Shown: positions 14,720 through 24,401, numbered from the stretch's first letter. The stretch: 45,278 nt of DNA from CAZGZD01 sp964401915 (GCA_964401915.1 CAYOAI010000007.1:1-45278), one strand, 5' to 3'. Notes: generated from the letters alone by a model not told the origin. Translations and numbers: made by a program.

Positions 14720-15589
14720 TTATTTCAAAGCAGCGTCAACAAGTGGTTGGAACTTGTCCCAATCTTGAGCTCCAAAGAGCGCTTGATTGTTGACAAAGAA
14801 GTGGGGAGTGCCATTGAATCCAAGGGTGGCATCCATTTTTTCATCACGTGTAAGATCTGCCTCATGCTTTTTTGACTGCAGACAATCCGTAAGCTGAGCA
14901 CTGTCAACGGCTGATGCGAGGAAATCAACAAGCTTTGAAGTCAATGCTCTATCATTTTTTACATCATTATTTTGTAGGTTATATCCATCATTTGACATAA
15001 GCAAATCATGAGCTTCCCAGAATTTATTTTGATCATAAGCACAGTATAGAGCTTCAGCTGCAAGGCGACCATTTCCATGACCATTTCCGAAGAGCATGAC
15101 AAAGGAGGCCTGGCCTTGATCAACAAGCTTTTTCATCTCAGGGACTGGTGGAGTATAACTACCACCTTGTGATTTATATACAGCGCCTGTTTCTTTAGCA
15201 ACGTCTGGGTTAAATCCACCAGCGACATGGCAGTACGGGCAACTGGGATCGCTGATTTCAACAAAAAGCACTTTGCGATTTGCGTCGCCAAATTTGAGAT
15301 ATCCATCTGAGAAAAGGCCCTTAATAGTTTTTATATCAACTGTGGTTTGTTGTGGCTGTGCAGCTTGATCTGCGGTTGTTCCAGCTGTGACTTGACCTTT
15401 TTTGAGCTGTTGGACTTGAGAGAAGAAATATCCAGCAAGAAGTGAGGCGGCAACGAGTAGAAGAATAAGTACATTATTGGTTGCAAGTGGCTTGGATGCA
15501 ATTGCCTGTACGTGAGCTACTGGAGATGATTGTGCTGCTGCTTTGCGGGTAGGTGCTTTTTTGGTGCGAGTTGTCTTTTTCACGGCCAT
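14720..15589 (-). CDS. Membrane-anchored DsbA/thioredoxin-fold oxidoreductase
   Basis: 289 aa. A short Lys/Arg-rich cytoplasmic start (KKTTRTKKAPTRKAA), one membrane helix at about 38-56 (NVLILLLVAASLLAGYFF), then an extracytoplasmic thioredoxin fold of the DsbA/Thioredoxin_4 type with the redox motif C-P-Y-C in SDPSCPYCHVAGG. Near the C-terminus, ATLGFNGTPHFFVNN supplies the cis-proline loop (TP). Probably forms disulfides in exported proteins. A TATAGT box ends 8 bases before the ATG, so it is predicted leaderless. It lies downstream of alaS on the same strand. Confidence 0.88.
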   Translation of the reverse strand: MAVKKTTRTKKAPTRKAAAQSSPVAHVQAIASKPLATNNVLILLLVAASLLAGYFFSQVQQLKKGQVTAGTTADQAAQPQQTTVDIKTIKGLFSDGYLKFGDANRKVLFVEISDPSCPYCHVAGGFNPDVAKETGAVYKSQGGSYTPPVPEMKKLVDQGQASFVMLFGNGHGNGRLAAEALYCAYDQNKFWEAHDLLMSNDGYNLQNNDVKNDRALTSKLVDFLASAVDSAQLTDCLQSKKHEADLTRDEKMDATLGFNGTPHFFVNNQALFGAQDWDKFQPLVDAALK

Positions 15590-15603
15590 AAGAATAAACT
15601 ATA
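15590..15603 (-). promoter_or_regulatory. -10 box of the DsbA-like gene (leaderless)
   Basis: TATAGT at 15603-15598 on the minus strand, then TTATTCTT and the ATG at 15589. There is no Shine-Dalgarno. Confidence 0.4.
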
Positions 15604-15658
15604 TATGAGACGAAAATATTTGTCAACACTGATTTAATCAAGATTAAGGCTTGTCTGT

Positions 15659-17488
15659 TTATTTGGCGTATACACGGTACAGATTGGAGCCGATTTTCTT
15701 GAACTTGAAAATCTCGATCTTACCGATTTCGCCGGTTGATCCGATATGAGGACCTCCACAGAGCTCGATTGAGTAGGAATCTTGAGGGTTATCTGGTCCG
15801 CCTCCAATAAATGCAACGCTCACTGTGTCTGCATATTTGTGTTTGAAAAAGGCTTTTGCACCGAGTGCGAATGCCTTATCCTTATCCATTGATACAAAGG
15901 TTGAGGGAAGATCTGCTTTGATCTTATCATTAACTATTTTTTCCACTTGCTGAATATCCGCCTCTGTTGGGCTTGTTGCTGAGTAGAAGTCGAACCTCAG
16001 TCTTTCTCCTGTGATATTGGATCCTTCTTGCTTAGCGTCTGGACCCAATATGTCTTGAAGAGCCTGATGCAGGAGGTGAGTGGCGGTGTGATACCGGACA
16101 ACCTGCTCGCTTTTGTCAGCAAGACCTCCTTTGAATTTATTTGCGGCAGTACTGCGGGAGCGATCCTTGTGTGTATCGAATTCTTTTGTAAAGCTTTTCA
16201 TATCTATTTTCTGACCCTGACCCTCAAATATCTCAGCCGTCATCTCGACGGGAAATCCATATGATTGGTATAGATCAAATGCAAGTTTGCCGTCGATCTT
16301 GTCTATTTTATTGATCTGCCTCAATCCTTCTTTGAGAGCTGCTTCGAACTTTACTACTTCTTCTTTAAGTATTGGCCTTATGCTTTCGAGGTCTTTGGAT
16401 TTATCAAAGTAGACTTTGTCATAGACTTCAATTACGCCTGCCGCCACATCATCAAAGATTGAGGAAGGGGGTAGCTCGCCCATCAGCTCATTCATCTTGA
16501 GTAGAGACCGTCTGAGTAGTCGCCTTAAGATATATCCCTGCTCTTTGTTTGATGGTCGTACTCCATCTTTGATCAAAAAAACCGCTGTTTTCAGGTGATC
16601 GGCCACAACCCTTATGGATTTTTTATTTTCTTCGTATGATTTATCAGAAATTTTCTCGATTTTTTTTATGATGTTTGAGTATATGTCTGAGTTGAATACA
16701 TCTGGATCATCATTTGCAGCTGCAAGTAGGCGCTCAAGCCCACCGCCAAAATCCACATTTTTCTGTGGAAGCTCTTCGAAGCTGCCATCTTCAAGCTTTC
16801 TGTACTGCATAAATACTGAGTTGCCGATTTCAAGGAATTTGCCACAGTCGCAGTTGGGGTGACAATTATCACCAAATGCTGGATCATGAGGAGTATCAAA
16901 TTGAAAAAAGACCTCACTGTCTGGACCTCCTGGTTCACCTGCAGACATATTTTGTGGGACTCCATCTCGAGACCACCAGTTTTTACTAGCTGGATAAAGG
17001 AATATATTGCGGCCGATTTCGCCTACGAGTCCGGCTTTCTTAAAGATATTTTTCCATATCTCAACTGAATCGGAGTCTTGCGGAATTTCTTGATTACCTT
17101 CAAATGCTGTGACGAAAAGTCGCTCCGGGTTGATTCCTAGTCCATGCACCTTGTCTGTCAAAAACTCAAAAAACCAATTGAGCTGCTCGCGCTTAAAATA
17201 CTGGCCAAGTGACCAATTACCCATCATCTCAAAGCCTGTCGTATGGCGATTATCTCCAACCTCTTCAATATCTTGAGCGCGAAAGCATGGTTGGACATTG
17301 AAAAGAAGCGTGCCTTGTGGGTGAGGTTCGCCCAATAGATTGGGAACAAACTGTTGCATACCAGATCCTGTGAAAAGGGTGGTGGGATCATCTTTGGGGA
17401 CAAGTGGAATAGGAGGTACTTCTTTATGATTTCGCGCTATCCAGAAATCAGTAAATAGTTTGCGGACTTTCAAATGACCGATGCGCAT
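15659..17488 (-). CDS. alaS: Alanyl-tRNA synthetase, lacking the C-terminal C-Ala domain
   Basis: Charges tRNA-Ala. The family N-terminus MRIGHLKVRKLFTDFW fixes the start at 17488; the longer frame to 17596 adds a spurious hydrophobic extension. Aminoacylation core: FTGSGMQQFVPNLLG, CFRAQDIEEVGDNRHTT, GNWSLGQYFK. The editing domain keeps both zinc motifs, H467-TAT-H471 and C577-GGP-H581 (usual CGGTH). The protein ends at residue 609 right after the editing domain, so the roughly 250-residue oligomerisation/C-Ala (DHHA1) part of most bacterial AlaRS is missing. The stop is clean, without any remnant downstream. A TATACT ends 8 bases before the ATG. Confidence 0.95.
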   Translation of the reverse strand: MRIGHLKVRKLFTDFWIARNHKEVPPIPLVPKDDPTTLFTGSGMQQFVPNLLGEPHPQGTLLFNVQPCFRAQDIEEVGDNRHTTGFEMMGNWSLGQYFKREQLNWFFEFLTDKVHGLGINPERLFVTAFEGNQEIPQDSDSVEIWKNIFKKAGLVGEIGRNIFLYPASKNWWSRDGVPQNMSAGEPGGPDSEVFFQFDTPHDPAFGDNCHPNCDCGKFLEIGNSVFMQYRKLEDGSFEELPQKNVDFGGGLERLLAAANDDPDVFNSDIYSNIIKKIEKISDKSYEENKKSIRVVADHLKTAVFLIKDGVRPSNKEQGYILRRLLRRSLLKMNELMGELPPSSIFDDVAAGVIEVYDKVYFDKSKDLESIRPILKEEVVKFEAALKEGLRQINKIDKIDGKLAFDLYQSYGFPVEMTAEIFEGQGQKIDMKSFTKEFDTHKDRSRSTAANKFKGGLADKSEQVVRYHTATHLLHQALQDILGPDAKQEGSNITGERLRFDFYSATSPTEADIQQVEKIVNDKIKADLPSTFVSMDKDKAFALGAKAFFKHKYADTVSVAFIGGGPDNPQDSYSIELCGGPHIGSTGEIGKIEIFKFKKIGSNLYRVYAK

Positions 17489-17522
17489 AGTAAAATAGTA
17501 TAACAGATGGTAGAAGGCTAAA
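17489..17522. promoter_or_regulatory. 34-base divergent promoter region, alaS / NAD(P)HX dehydratase
   Basis: On the minus strand TATACT (17502-17497) is followed by 8 bases and the alaS ATG. The plus-strand promoter must overlap alaS or this same stretch (TATAAC at 17499-17504 is possible). The space is too short for two separate leaders. Confidence 0.4.
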
Positions 17523-18476
17523 ATGATAAGTGACACTATGAATATCCAGACAATTAAAGTAGATGATAATTCAGGAATACGACCCTTTATAGGCAAACTC
17601 CATATTCCAACCTCTGATTCTCACAAGGGGCAAAATGGTAAGGCGCTCATCATCGGCGGATCATCGCTTTTTCACGCAGCACCTGTATGGGCTGCCAGTA
17701 CAGCCTCAATATTCGTGGATATGGTTCATCTTGCATCAATTGACGCAAATATTGAAGTTGTACAAAGCCTAAAAAAAAGCTTTTGGTCGGGGATGGTGGT
17801 ACCCCAATCCCAGATTGTAAACTATTTGAAAGAGGATGATGTCGCACTTATTGGTTCGGGAATGATGAGGACTGATGAAAAATTGAAGCCAATGGACGAT
17901 TATAATCTCAAAAATATCGAAGGCCTTGCAGATATTGAGGATGAAGGATCTCAGACATATCACCTGACCAAATATCTTCTCCAAAGCTTTCCAAATAAGA
18001 AGTGGGTGATCGACGCAGGCGCTTTACAGATGATGAGCTCGACTTGGCTTAAAGATCTTACGATAAGGCCAGTCCTGACTCCCCACCAGGGAGAGTTTGA
18101 AAGACTATTCGGAGTTGATATAAGTCATCTCGCAAAAGAGCAAAAGATAGAGGTGGTGGCACGCACTGCATCTGAGTATAAGTGTATTATTCTTCTCAAG
18201 GCGGTAATTGATATTGCTTCTGATGGGGAGACAACCGTAGTCATTGAAGGGGGTAATGCAGGGCTCACTCGTGGTGGATCAGGCGACGCGTTGGCTGGAA
18301 TATGTACAGGGCTTTTTGCGCGTTCTGATGGGCTTACCGCATCAATTTGTGCGTCATATCTTCTTAAGAAGGCGGCCTCAGAGCTTTATAAAGAATATGG
18401 GTACTGGTATACTATAGAAGATATTATTCACCAGATTGGACGTACGATGCAAGTCATTCGTCAGGAAATCACATAA
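17523..18476 (+). CDS. nnrD: ADP/ATP-dependent NAD(P)HX dehydratase (YjeF C-terminal kinase-fold)
   Basis: Repairs hydrated NAD(P)H. 317 aa, ribokinase-like fold. Recognised by SHKGQNGKALIIGGS (33-47), WVIDAGALQMM, the LTPHQGEFERLFG block, VIEGGNAGLTRGGSGDALAG with the GGSGD anion hole and catalytic Asp, and a C-terminal helix. The N-terminal YjeF epimerase domain is absent, so the epimerase would be separate or missing. An ATG at 17538 is an alternative start. Followed after 18 bases by a membrane-anchored protein gene. Confidence 0.9.
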   Translation: MISDTMNIQTIKVDDNSGIRPFIGKLHIPTSDSHKGQNGKALIIGGSSLFHAAPVWAASTASIFVDMVHLASIDANIEVVQSLKKSFWSGMVVPQSQIVNYLKEDDVALIGSGMMRTDEKLKPMDDYNLKNIEGLADIEDEGSQTYHLTKYLLQSFPNKKWVIDAGALQMMSSTWLKDLTIRPVLTPHQGEFERLFGVDISHLAKEQKIEVVARTASEYKCIILLKAVIDIASDGETTVVIEGGNAGLTRGGSGDALAGICTGLFARSDGLTASICASYLLKKAASELYKEYGYWYTIEDIIHQIGRTMQVIRQEIT

Positions 18477-18494
18477 TAGATAAGTGCAGAATCT

Positions 18495-18926
18495 ATGAAA
18501 AAAGAAATTATCGTCGCTATTGTATTGGGCATTGTTTTTGGGCTAGTTGTTGCTGGTGTGATGGTCTTTAAGACGATTAATTTTGGAGGTCGTTCGCGGC
18601 AGGTTGTGGGGAATAGTCCCAGCATATCGCCAGTACTCGTGAACGATTTGAATAAGATAAAAGTTCTTGAGATCACAGAACCACAAGATCTACAACTTTT
18701 TGATAAAAAAACTATAAAGATCAAAGGTAAGGCTGGTCGGAATGATCTCGTTGTCATTTCTTCTCAAGTGAAGGATATTACATTTCGCAATAAAAATGAG
18801 AATTTTTCGGTAGATTTTCCGCTCGCTTTGGGTGAAAACACAATACTTATTACTGTCTACCCAAAAAATACACAAATTAGCGCGCAAGAGAAGAGTATAG
18901 TAGTTTATTATCTTGACGAACAATGA
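18495..18926 (+). CDS. Membrane-anchored protein with one Ig-like domain
   Basis: 143 aa. N-terminal helix (IIVAIVLGIVFGLVVAGVMVF, split around residues 4-24) works as an uncleaved anchor. The rest outside the membrane is a beta-rich domain (VLEITEPQDLQLFDKKTI, LGENTILITVYPKN) of the Big/glucodextranase-B type often seen in CPR surface proteins. Overlaps the next gene by 4 bases (ATGA), so they are coupled. Specific role unknown. Confidence 0.75.
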   Translation: MKKEIIVAIVLGIVFGLVVAGVMVFKTINFGGRSRQVVGNSPSISPVLVNDLNKIKVLEITEPQDLQLFDKKTIKIKGKAGRNDLVVISSQVKDITFRNKNENFSVDFPLALGENTILITVYPKNTQISAQEKSIVVYYLDEQ

Positions 18927-19773
18927 AAAAAATAGGGCTTATACATCTCCTGTCTCTTTTGATCTTTGTGACCGCCGTGTCTGGTGTCGTGGCACAAACC
19001 ATATCAACTGATTCAGCAGGTCGTAAATCAAAAGAAGTGGAGCAGCTTAAAGAAAAGATAGCGCAGAAAGTGGCAAACATTGTGAAAAAAGACACTAAAG
19101 CGTATGCGGGATATGTGCAGGAGATAAAAGGCAAGATAATAAAAATCAAAGGTACGAGTGATACCGTAGTTACTCAGATTGAGACCGATGATGTACTTAC
19201 AAAGTACTTTCAGATCGGTACTGTTGAAAAAAAAGACGCTGATTTTAAAAATATAGAAAAGGGAGATTACATCATCATTTCAGGTCCACGTGATGCTGAG
19301 AAGGTAAATGCAAATACTATCTATATTGATACGCCTTACTCAGTTGNNNNNNNNNNNNNNNNNNNNNNNNNNNNNNNNNNNNNNNNNNNNNNNNNNNNNN
19401 NNNNNNNNNNNNNNNNNNNNNNNNNNNNNNNNNNNNNNNNNNNNNNGATGCTGAGAAGGTAAATGCAAATACTATCTATATTGATACGCCTTACTCAGTT
19501 GGTTCGGGAAAGATCACTGAGGTGGACTCGACGGCAAATACTATTCGAGTGGTGACGCTTGATCGAGCAGACTTAATACTCGACATTGAGACGACAACAA
19601 CACTTCAGATTATGGATAGCAAGACCCTTGAACTCGGTAAACTTGGATTTTCTAAGATCAAAATCGGGGATACGGTTCATTTTGCATACAAAAGATCAGA
19701 AACTCCAAACAAAGACAAAAAGTATACAGCGGGTAAAATTGTTCTCATACCTCAAGAATTTTTTGAGAAATAA
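18923..19773 (+). CDS. Secreted protein of unknown function, interrupted by a scaffold gap
   Basis: Signal peptide at 1-26 (HLLSLLIFVTAVSGVVAQ), then a Lys-rich helix and a beta-rich region with repeated short OB/KOW-like units (GKIIKIKGTSDTVVTQIE; GKITEVDSTANTIRVVT). A run of 100 N (19347-19446) breaks the gene. The 55 bases before and after the N run are identical. Removing the N run and one copy (155 bases) joins the two halves in one frame and gives a single 231-aa protein ending at 19773. So it is probably intact. It lies upstream of secA. Confidence 0.75.
19292..19501. other. Assembly gap flanked by identical 55-base ends
   Basis: The left copy is 19292-19346, the N run 19347-19446 (100 bases, a typical placeholder length), and the right copy 19447-19501. 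Identical ends are what an assembler leaves when two overlapping contigs are scaffolded but not merged. Collapsing them restores an open frame, so this is very likely an artefact and not a biological repeat. Confidence 0.9.
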
Positions 19774-19790
19774 TTAGTTTTTGGTATTTT
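19763..19790 (+). promoter_or_regulatory. secA promoter (leaderless)
   Basis: TTGAGA (19763-19768), 16-base spacer, TATTTT (19785-19790), then 8 bases to the ATG at 19799. The predicted start coincides with the start codon and no Shine-Dalgarno is present. The -35 lies inside the last codons of the previous gene. Confidence 0.55.
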
Positions 19791-19798
19791 AAACTTCT

Positions 19799-22636
19799 AT
19801 GATTGGCGGGTTTTTTAAGAAATTTCTTGATTTCAATAAGAAGCAGCTTGATACGATACAGAAAAGAGTCGACGAGGTCAATAAGCTTGAGGATAAGGCC
19901 AGGCGTCTTCAAGACGCGGATTTTGCCCTTGAGACGGCAAGACTCAAAAAAGATATTCAGGTGGGTACTGCGACACTTGACGCATCTCTTCCATGGGCAT
20001 TTGCACTAGTTCGTGAGGCATCCAGACGAACTTTGGGACTAAGGCACTTTGACGTGCAGCTTACAGCAGCTGTAGCGCTTTATGAGGGTCGTGTCACTGA
20101 GATGAGAACCGGTGAGGGTAAGACATTGTCTGCGACCCCTGCTCTTTATCTTCGAGCTCTGGCGGGCCGTGGTACCCATCTTGTGACTGTGAATGATTAT
20201 CTTGCTCGTCGTGATGCTGGTTGGATGGGCGGAATATTCAGCCTTCTTGGAATGACGACTTCGTCGATCATATCAGGCCAGTCATTTATCTACGACCCCT
20301 CTTATAAAGATTCGGGTTTAGTCGATTGGCGTCTGGTAAATCTTCGTCCTGTAGATCGTACTGAGGCTTATAAAGCAGATATTACATATGGTATAAATAG
20401 CGAGTTCGGATTTGACTATCTGCGAGACAATATGGCCAACGAGCCCAGTGAGCTGGCTCAGCGAGGTTATTATTTTGCAATTATTGATGAGGCAGACTCA
20501 GTACTTATCGATGAAGCTCGCACGCCTCACATCATATCGGCTCCATTTGATGAGGATACTTCAAAGTATTATCAGTATCCGAAGATTGTCAGTGCACTTG
20601 ATCCAAAGACTCATTATATAGTCGATGAGAAGCTCAGAACAGCTAATCTAACTGAAGAAGGAATCACTCAAATTGAGAAGATCCTTGGGGTAACTAACAT
20701 CTATGAGAAAGACTTTAATACTCTTTTTCATATTGAAGCCGCACTTCGTGCCGAGACTCTCTATAAGAACGATAAGGATTATATTGTGAGGGATGGCGAG
20801 GTCGTGATAGTGGATGAGTTTACAGGGCGGCTTCTTACGGGTCGACGTTTCTCGGAAGGTATTCATCAGGCTATTGAGGCGAAAGAAGGAGTAGCTATTC
20901 AGCGGGAGTCCAAGAATTTAGCTACTGTGTCTTTGCAGAATTATTTCCGTATGTATGAGCATTTGAGCGGAATGACGGGTACGGCAGCGACAGAGGCAGC
21001 TGAATTTGCAAAGATTTATAATCTTGAAGTTGTGATAATTCCAACCCATAGACCGCTTGTTCGTGAGGATGGGGCTGATCTTATCTACAAGACAGAGCGG
21101 GGGAAATTCTTGGCCGTAGCCGCCGAGATTGCTGAAAACTACAAAGTAGGGCGCCCAGTACTCATTGGTACGACATCGATTGCAAAGAATGAATATCTGT
21201 CAAAGCTTCTTACTCAAAAAAATATCCCTCACAAGCTTCTCAATGCCAAAAATCACACAGAAGAAGCAGCAATCATCGCCAATGCTGGTCGTCGTCATGC
21301 TGTGACCGTCGCGACCAATGTAGCAGGACGCGGAGTAGACATAATTCTTGGTGGCGAGCCGCTCAATAAATATGAAGTAAATATGTCAAATAAGAAAGAA
21401 GTGGCTGAATTTGACAAAAAAATGCTTAAATGGCAGGCGGAGCATGATGACGTGGTGGCGCTTGGAGGTCTGTATGTCATTGGCACTGAACGCCACGAAT
21501 CTCGCCGTATTGACAATCAGCTTCGGGGTCGCGCGGGTCGCCAAGGTGATCCAGGTCGCACCACATTCTATGTATCTCTTGAGGACGATCTGATGCGCAT
21601 TTTCGGCGGTGAGCAGATCACAAAGATTATGAATGTTTTCAAATTTCCAGAGGACCAGCCCTTGACACACTCAATGGTCTCAAAAGCGATAGAGGGCGCA
21701 CAATCAAAAGTCGAAGGCTTCAACTTTGATACTCGTAAAAACCTTGTTGAGTATGATGATGTGCTTAATAAGCAGCGTGAGATAATCTATACACTTCGAC
21801 GTAAAATATTAGAACTGCCTGAGAAAGATTCTGTCGAATTCAAGAGAACTGTACTTGACACATTTGATGCGGAGGTCACGGCACTTATCACATCAGGTGC
21901 ACCAGATGATTCGGAAGAGGATAGTAAAGTCGTAGCACGACTTGAAGCAGAACTCAATCTTATCACCAATGTCCCTCATGCGAAAATCAGCTCCTACGTC
22001 AAAGCAAAAGATTGGGTTGGTCTTATAGAGTATGTCAAGGATGTTGTCAACAAAGAGTATAGCGCTCGAGAAAAACAGATTGGTGTTGAGCTGTGGTCGG
22101 GCATAGTGAGATCTCTATTCTTATCAACTGTTGATAAGTATTGGACTGAGCATCTGACTGCTATTGATTCTCTTCGAGAGGGGATTGGGCTTCGAGCATA
22201 TGCCCAGCTTGACCCACTTGTTCAGTACAAAAATGAGGCATTTACGATGTTTGAGCAGCTTATAGGAGACATTGATTTTGAGGTGACACGCCGTATACTT
22301 CGAGTTCAGGTGGATATTGCCCGCGACGAGGCCCAGCACGAACATCACCACCATCACGCAGAGAATAAGAAGCTTGAGTATCAGTCAGCAGCTGCAATAG
22401 ATCCTTATAAAAAAAAGCGTGAGAAGCAGATCACATCTTCCCCTACCTCAAAAGATTTAACGACGTCTAAGAAATCAGATGCCAAAAAGGATTCTTCGAG
22501 TGAACTATTGCAATCAATGGGAATTACGGTGACTCCCCCTGGTGTCACAAAAACTAAACTTGGTCGCAATGATCCTTGTTGGTGTGGATCGAATAAGAAG
22601 TTCAAAAAATGTCACTATCCCCAACTTCCTGGATGA
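19799..22636 (+). CDS. secA: Protein translocase ATPase SecA
   Basis: Motor of the Sec export pathway, 945 aa. N-terminal MIGGFFKKFLDFNKKQL helix, Walker A MRTGEGKTLSA (102-112), TYGINSEFGFDYLRDNM, DEAD-type box IDEADSVLIDEARTP, helicase motifs ATNVAGRGVDI and GTERHESRRIDNQLRGRAGRQ, the scaffold region, and a C-terminal zinc motif with C927, C929, C938 and H939. A His-rich linker (HEHHHHHAE) precedes the zinc tail. The only notable insertion is in the nucleotide-binding region around residues 165-185. The 3' end overlaps the convergent helicase gene by 35 bases. Confidence 0.98.
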   Translation: MIGGFFKKFLDFNKKQLDTIQKRVDEVNKLEDKARRLQDADFALETARLKKDIQVGTATLDASLPWAFALVREASRRTLGLRHFDVQLTAAVALYEGRVTEMRTGEGKTLSATPALYLRALAGRGTHLVTVNDYLARRDAGWMGGIFSLLGMTTSSIISGQSFIYDPSYKDSGLVDWRLVNLRPVDRTEAYKADITYGINSEFGFDYLRDNMANEPSELAQRGYYFAIIDEADSVLIDEARTPHIISAPFDEDTSKYYQYPKIVSALDPKTHYIVDEKLRTANLTEEGITQIEKILGVTNIYEKDFNTLFHIEAALRAETLYKNDKDYIVRDGEVVIVDEFTGRLLTGRRFSEGIHQAIEAKEGVAIQRESKNLATVSLQNYFRMYEHLSGMTGTAATEAAEFAKIYNLEVVIIPTHRPLVREDGADLIYKTERGKFLAVAAEIAENYKVGRPVLIGTTSIAKNEYLSKLLTQKNIPHKLLNAKNHTEEAAIIANAGRRHAVTVATNVAGRGVDIILGGEPLNKYEVNMSNKKEVAEFDKKMLKWQAEHDDVVALGGLYVIGTERHESRRIDNQLRGRAGRQGDPGRTTFYVSLEDDLMRIFGGEQITKIMNVFKFPEDQPLTHSMVSKAIEGAQSKVEGFNFDTRKNLVEYDDVLNKQREIIYTLRRKILELPEKDSVEFKRTVLDTFDAEVTALITSGAPDDSEEDSKVVARLEAELNLITNVPHAKISSYVKAKDWVGLIEYVKDVVNKEYSAREKQIGVELWSGIVRSLFLSTVDKYWTEHLTAIDSLREGIGLRAYAQLDPLVQYKNEAFTMFEQLIGDIDFEVTRRILRVQVDIARDEAQHEHHHHHAENKKLEYQSAAAIDPYKKKREKQITSSPTSKDLTTSKKSDAKKDSSSELLQSMGITVTPPGVTKTKLGRNDPCWCGSNKKFKKCHYPQLPG

Positions 22637-24401
22637 TTTCAGAATCTTCATCATATATAAACCTTGACTTCATAGAGTATGTACGCTTGCCGAAGATGAA
22701 ACGCCGCCTAGTATAGGTAATATATAGGTGGCGCTTAGCGCGAGTTATGCCTACATAAAAAAGCCTTCTCTCCTCCTCAAGTTGAAAATAATCATCAATC
22801 GCACGGGAATGTGGGAGGATTCCATCCTCAAGCCCGACAATGAATACTACGTCAAACTCAAGTCCTTTGGCGCCATGAAGCGTCATGAGTCGTACAGTTG
22901 ACGGCGAATGATCTGCTTTCTTTTCTTTCTCAAAGTACTCAGACTCAACAAGCGCCACTTGCTCAAGGAACTCAATGATATTGGGGAATGCGACTGCAAC
23001 GGACTTAAGCTCCTTAATATTCTCAAGTCGGGTGTAGTCTTCAGCATCATCTGGGTGATAAAGATCAAGGTAGCCTGTTGCAGCAAATATCTGATCCATC
23101 AGGTCACTTGTGTTGTGAGTCTCCACATTATCTTTGGCCTTTTGATAGTATTCTCGGAATTTGTCCCACCGGCGCTTACCCAATTTTTTTATCCGGTCTG
23201 TCGCGACAGTGTCTGCTGGATTGATAAGTAGCCTGAGATAGGCAAGTACATCTTTGATCTCACGGCGCTCGTAGAAGCGAGTACCCCCGACTAATATATA
23301 CGGAGTACCCCAGTGCAAAAATGCCTCTTCTATCACACGTGATTGAGCATTGGTCCGGTAGAGTACAGCGTATGTCTCATTCTCCCCTACCTGTTTAATA
23401 CGATCGATCTCAGATGCAATAAAAAGCGCTTCTTGTTGCTCATCTTCTGCTTCATGGTAGATGATGTCTGCACCTTCTTTGTTTTTGGTGTAGAGCTTGA
23501 GTATTGGATGACGTGTATTTTTGGATATTACGCCATATGCAAAATCTAGTATTTTTTGAGTAGATCTATAGTTTTGTTCAAGGTGAAACGTGTGCGACCC
23601 TTCAAAATCAGTTTTGAATTTTTCTAGATTCCCGATATCAGCGCCTCGCCAGGAATATATACTTTGGGAAAAATCCCCCACAATTGTTACATTTTTCTCT
23701 TTTTCGCCCAGTAGCCGTGTCAGGATGTATTGAGCGACATTCGTATCCTGAAACTCATCGACAAGTATGTATTTGTAGATTCTATGATACTTGTCCAGTA
23801 TATTTTTATTGAGTGTGAGGAGCTCAATTGTGCGAATCAAAAGATCATCAAAGTCCACCGCATTATTTTGCTTGAGGTATTTTTGATACAGTTTGTAGAC
23901 GGTCGCGACATCTGAGGCCGTGTAGTCTGAAAAGACACTTGAGTACTGAGCCGGGGATATCAACTCATTCTTGGCGGCCGAGATGCGATTTGAAAAGTAA
24001 GAGGGAGTGAATTTGGTAATCACTGATTCTTTAATACACTTTTTGATAAGTGCCCGCGAATCATCTTCATCATAGATGACAAATGATCTGGAAAGCCCGA
24101 TATGCACACCTTCAATCCGAAGAAGGCGTGCGCAAAAGGAGTGGAATGTGCCAACATATGCGAGTGTGCCACGTGAGTTGCCTATTCTTTTTTTCATCTC
24201 GGCAGCAGCTTTGTTGGTGAATGTGATCATGATTATGTTTTCAGCCTTTATGCCATGATTTATAATCATATTTAGCACTTTACGAACCAGCACTTGGGTT
24301 TTGCCGGATCCAGCACCGGCTAAGATGATTGAGGGACCCTTGATATGCTCAACAGCTTGTTTTTGTTCCGGATTCAAATTCTTGAATACATCATCGTGCA
24401 T
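22602..24401 (-). CDS. pcrA: UvrD/PcrA-family superfamily 1 DNA helicase
   Basis: 599 aa 3'-5' helicase for repair or replication restart. Motifs: Q-motif LNPEQKQAV, Walker A GAGSGKT (29-35), TFTNKAAAEMKKRI (Ia), VDEFQDTN (II), GDFSQSIYSWRGAD (III), LEQNYRS (IV), TLHGAKGLEFDVVFIVGLED (V), and RRLFYVGITRAKRHL (VI). It stops soon after motif VI, so the long C-terminal tail of PcrA/UvrD (usually 650-740 aa) is missing. Start ATG at 24401, with TATAAT ending 8 bases before it. Whether it is orthologous to PcrA, UvrD or Rep cannot be decided here. Confidence 0.95.
   Translation of the reverse strand: MHDDVFKNLNPEQKQAVEHIKGPSIILAGAGSGKTQVLVRKVLNMIINHGIKAENIIMITFTNKAAAEMKKRIGNSRGTLAYVGTFHSFCARLLRIEGVHIGLSRSFVIYDEDDSRALIKKCIKESVITKFTPSYFSNRISAAKNELISPAQYSSVFSDYTASDVATVYKLYQKYLKQNNAVDFDDLLIRTIELLTLNKNILDKYHRIYKYILVDEFQDTNVAQYILTRLLGEKEKNVTIVGDFSQSIYSWRGADIGNLEKFKTDFEGSHTFHLEQNYRSTQKILDFAYGVISKNTRHPILKLYTKNKEGADIIYHEAEDEQQEALFIASEIDRIKQVGENETYAVLYRTNAQSRVIEEAFLHWGTPYILVGGTRFYERREIKDVLAYLRLLINPADTVATDRIKKLGKRRWDKFREYYQKAKDNVETHNTSDLMDQIFAATGYLDLYHPDDAEDYTRLENIKELKSVAVAFPNIIEFLEQVALVESEYFEKEKKADHSPSTVRLMTLHGAKGLEFDVVFIVGLEDGILPHSRAIDDYFQLEEERRLFYVGITRAKRHLYITYTRRRFIFGKRTYSMKSRFIYDEDSEIIQEVGDSDIF

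Noticed and set aside
17489..17596. Hydrophobic N-terminal extension of AlaRS
   Set aside because: The family start MRIGHLKVRKLF lies at 17488; the extension overlaps the divergent gene and has no family match.
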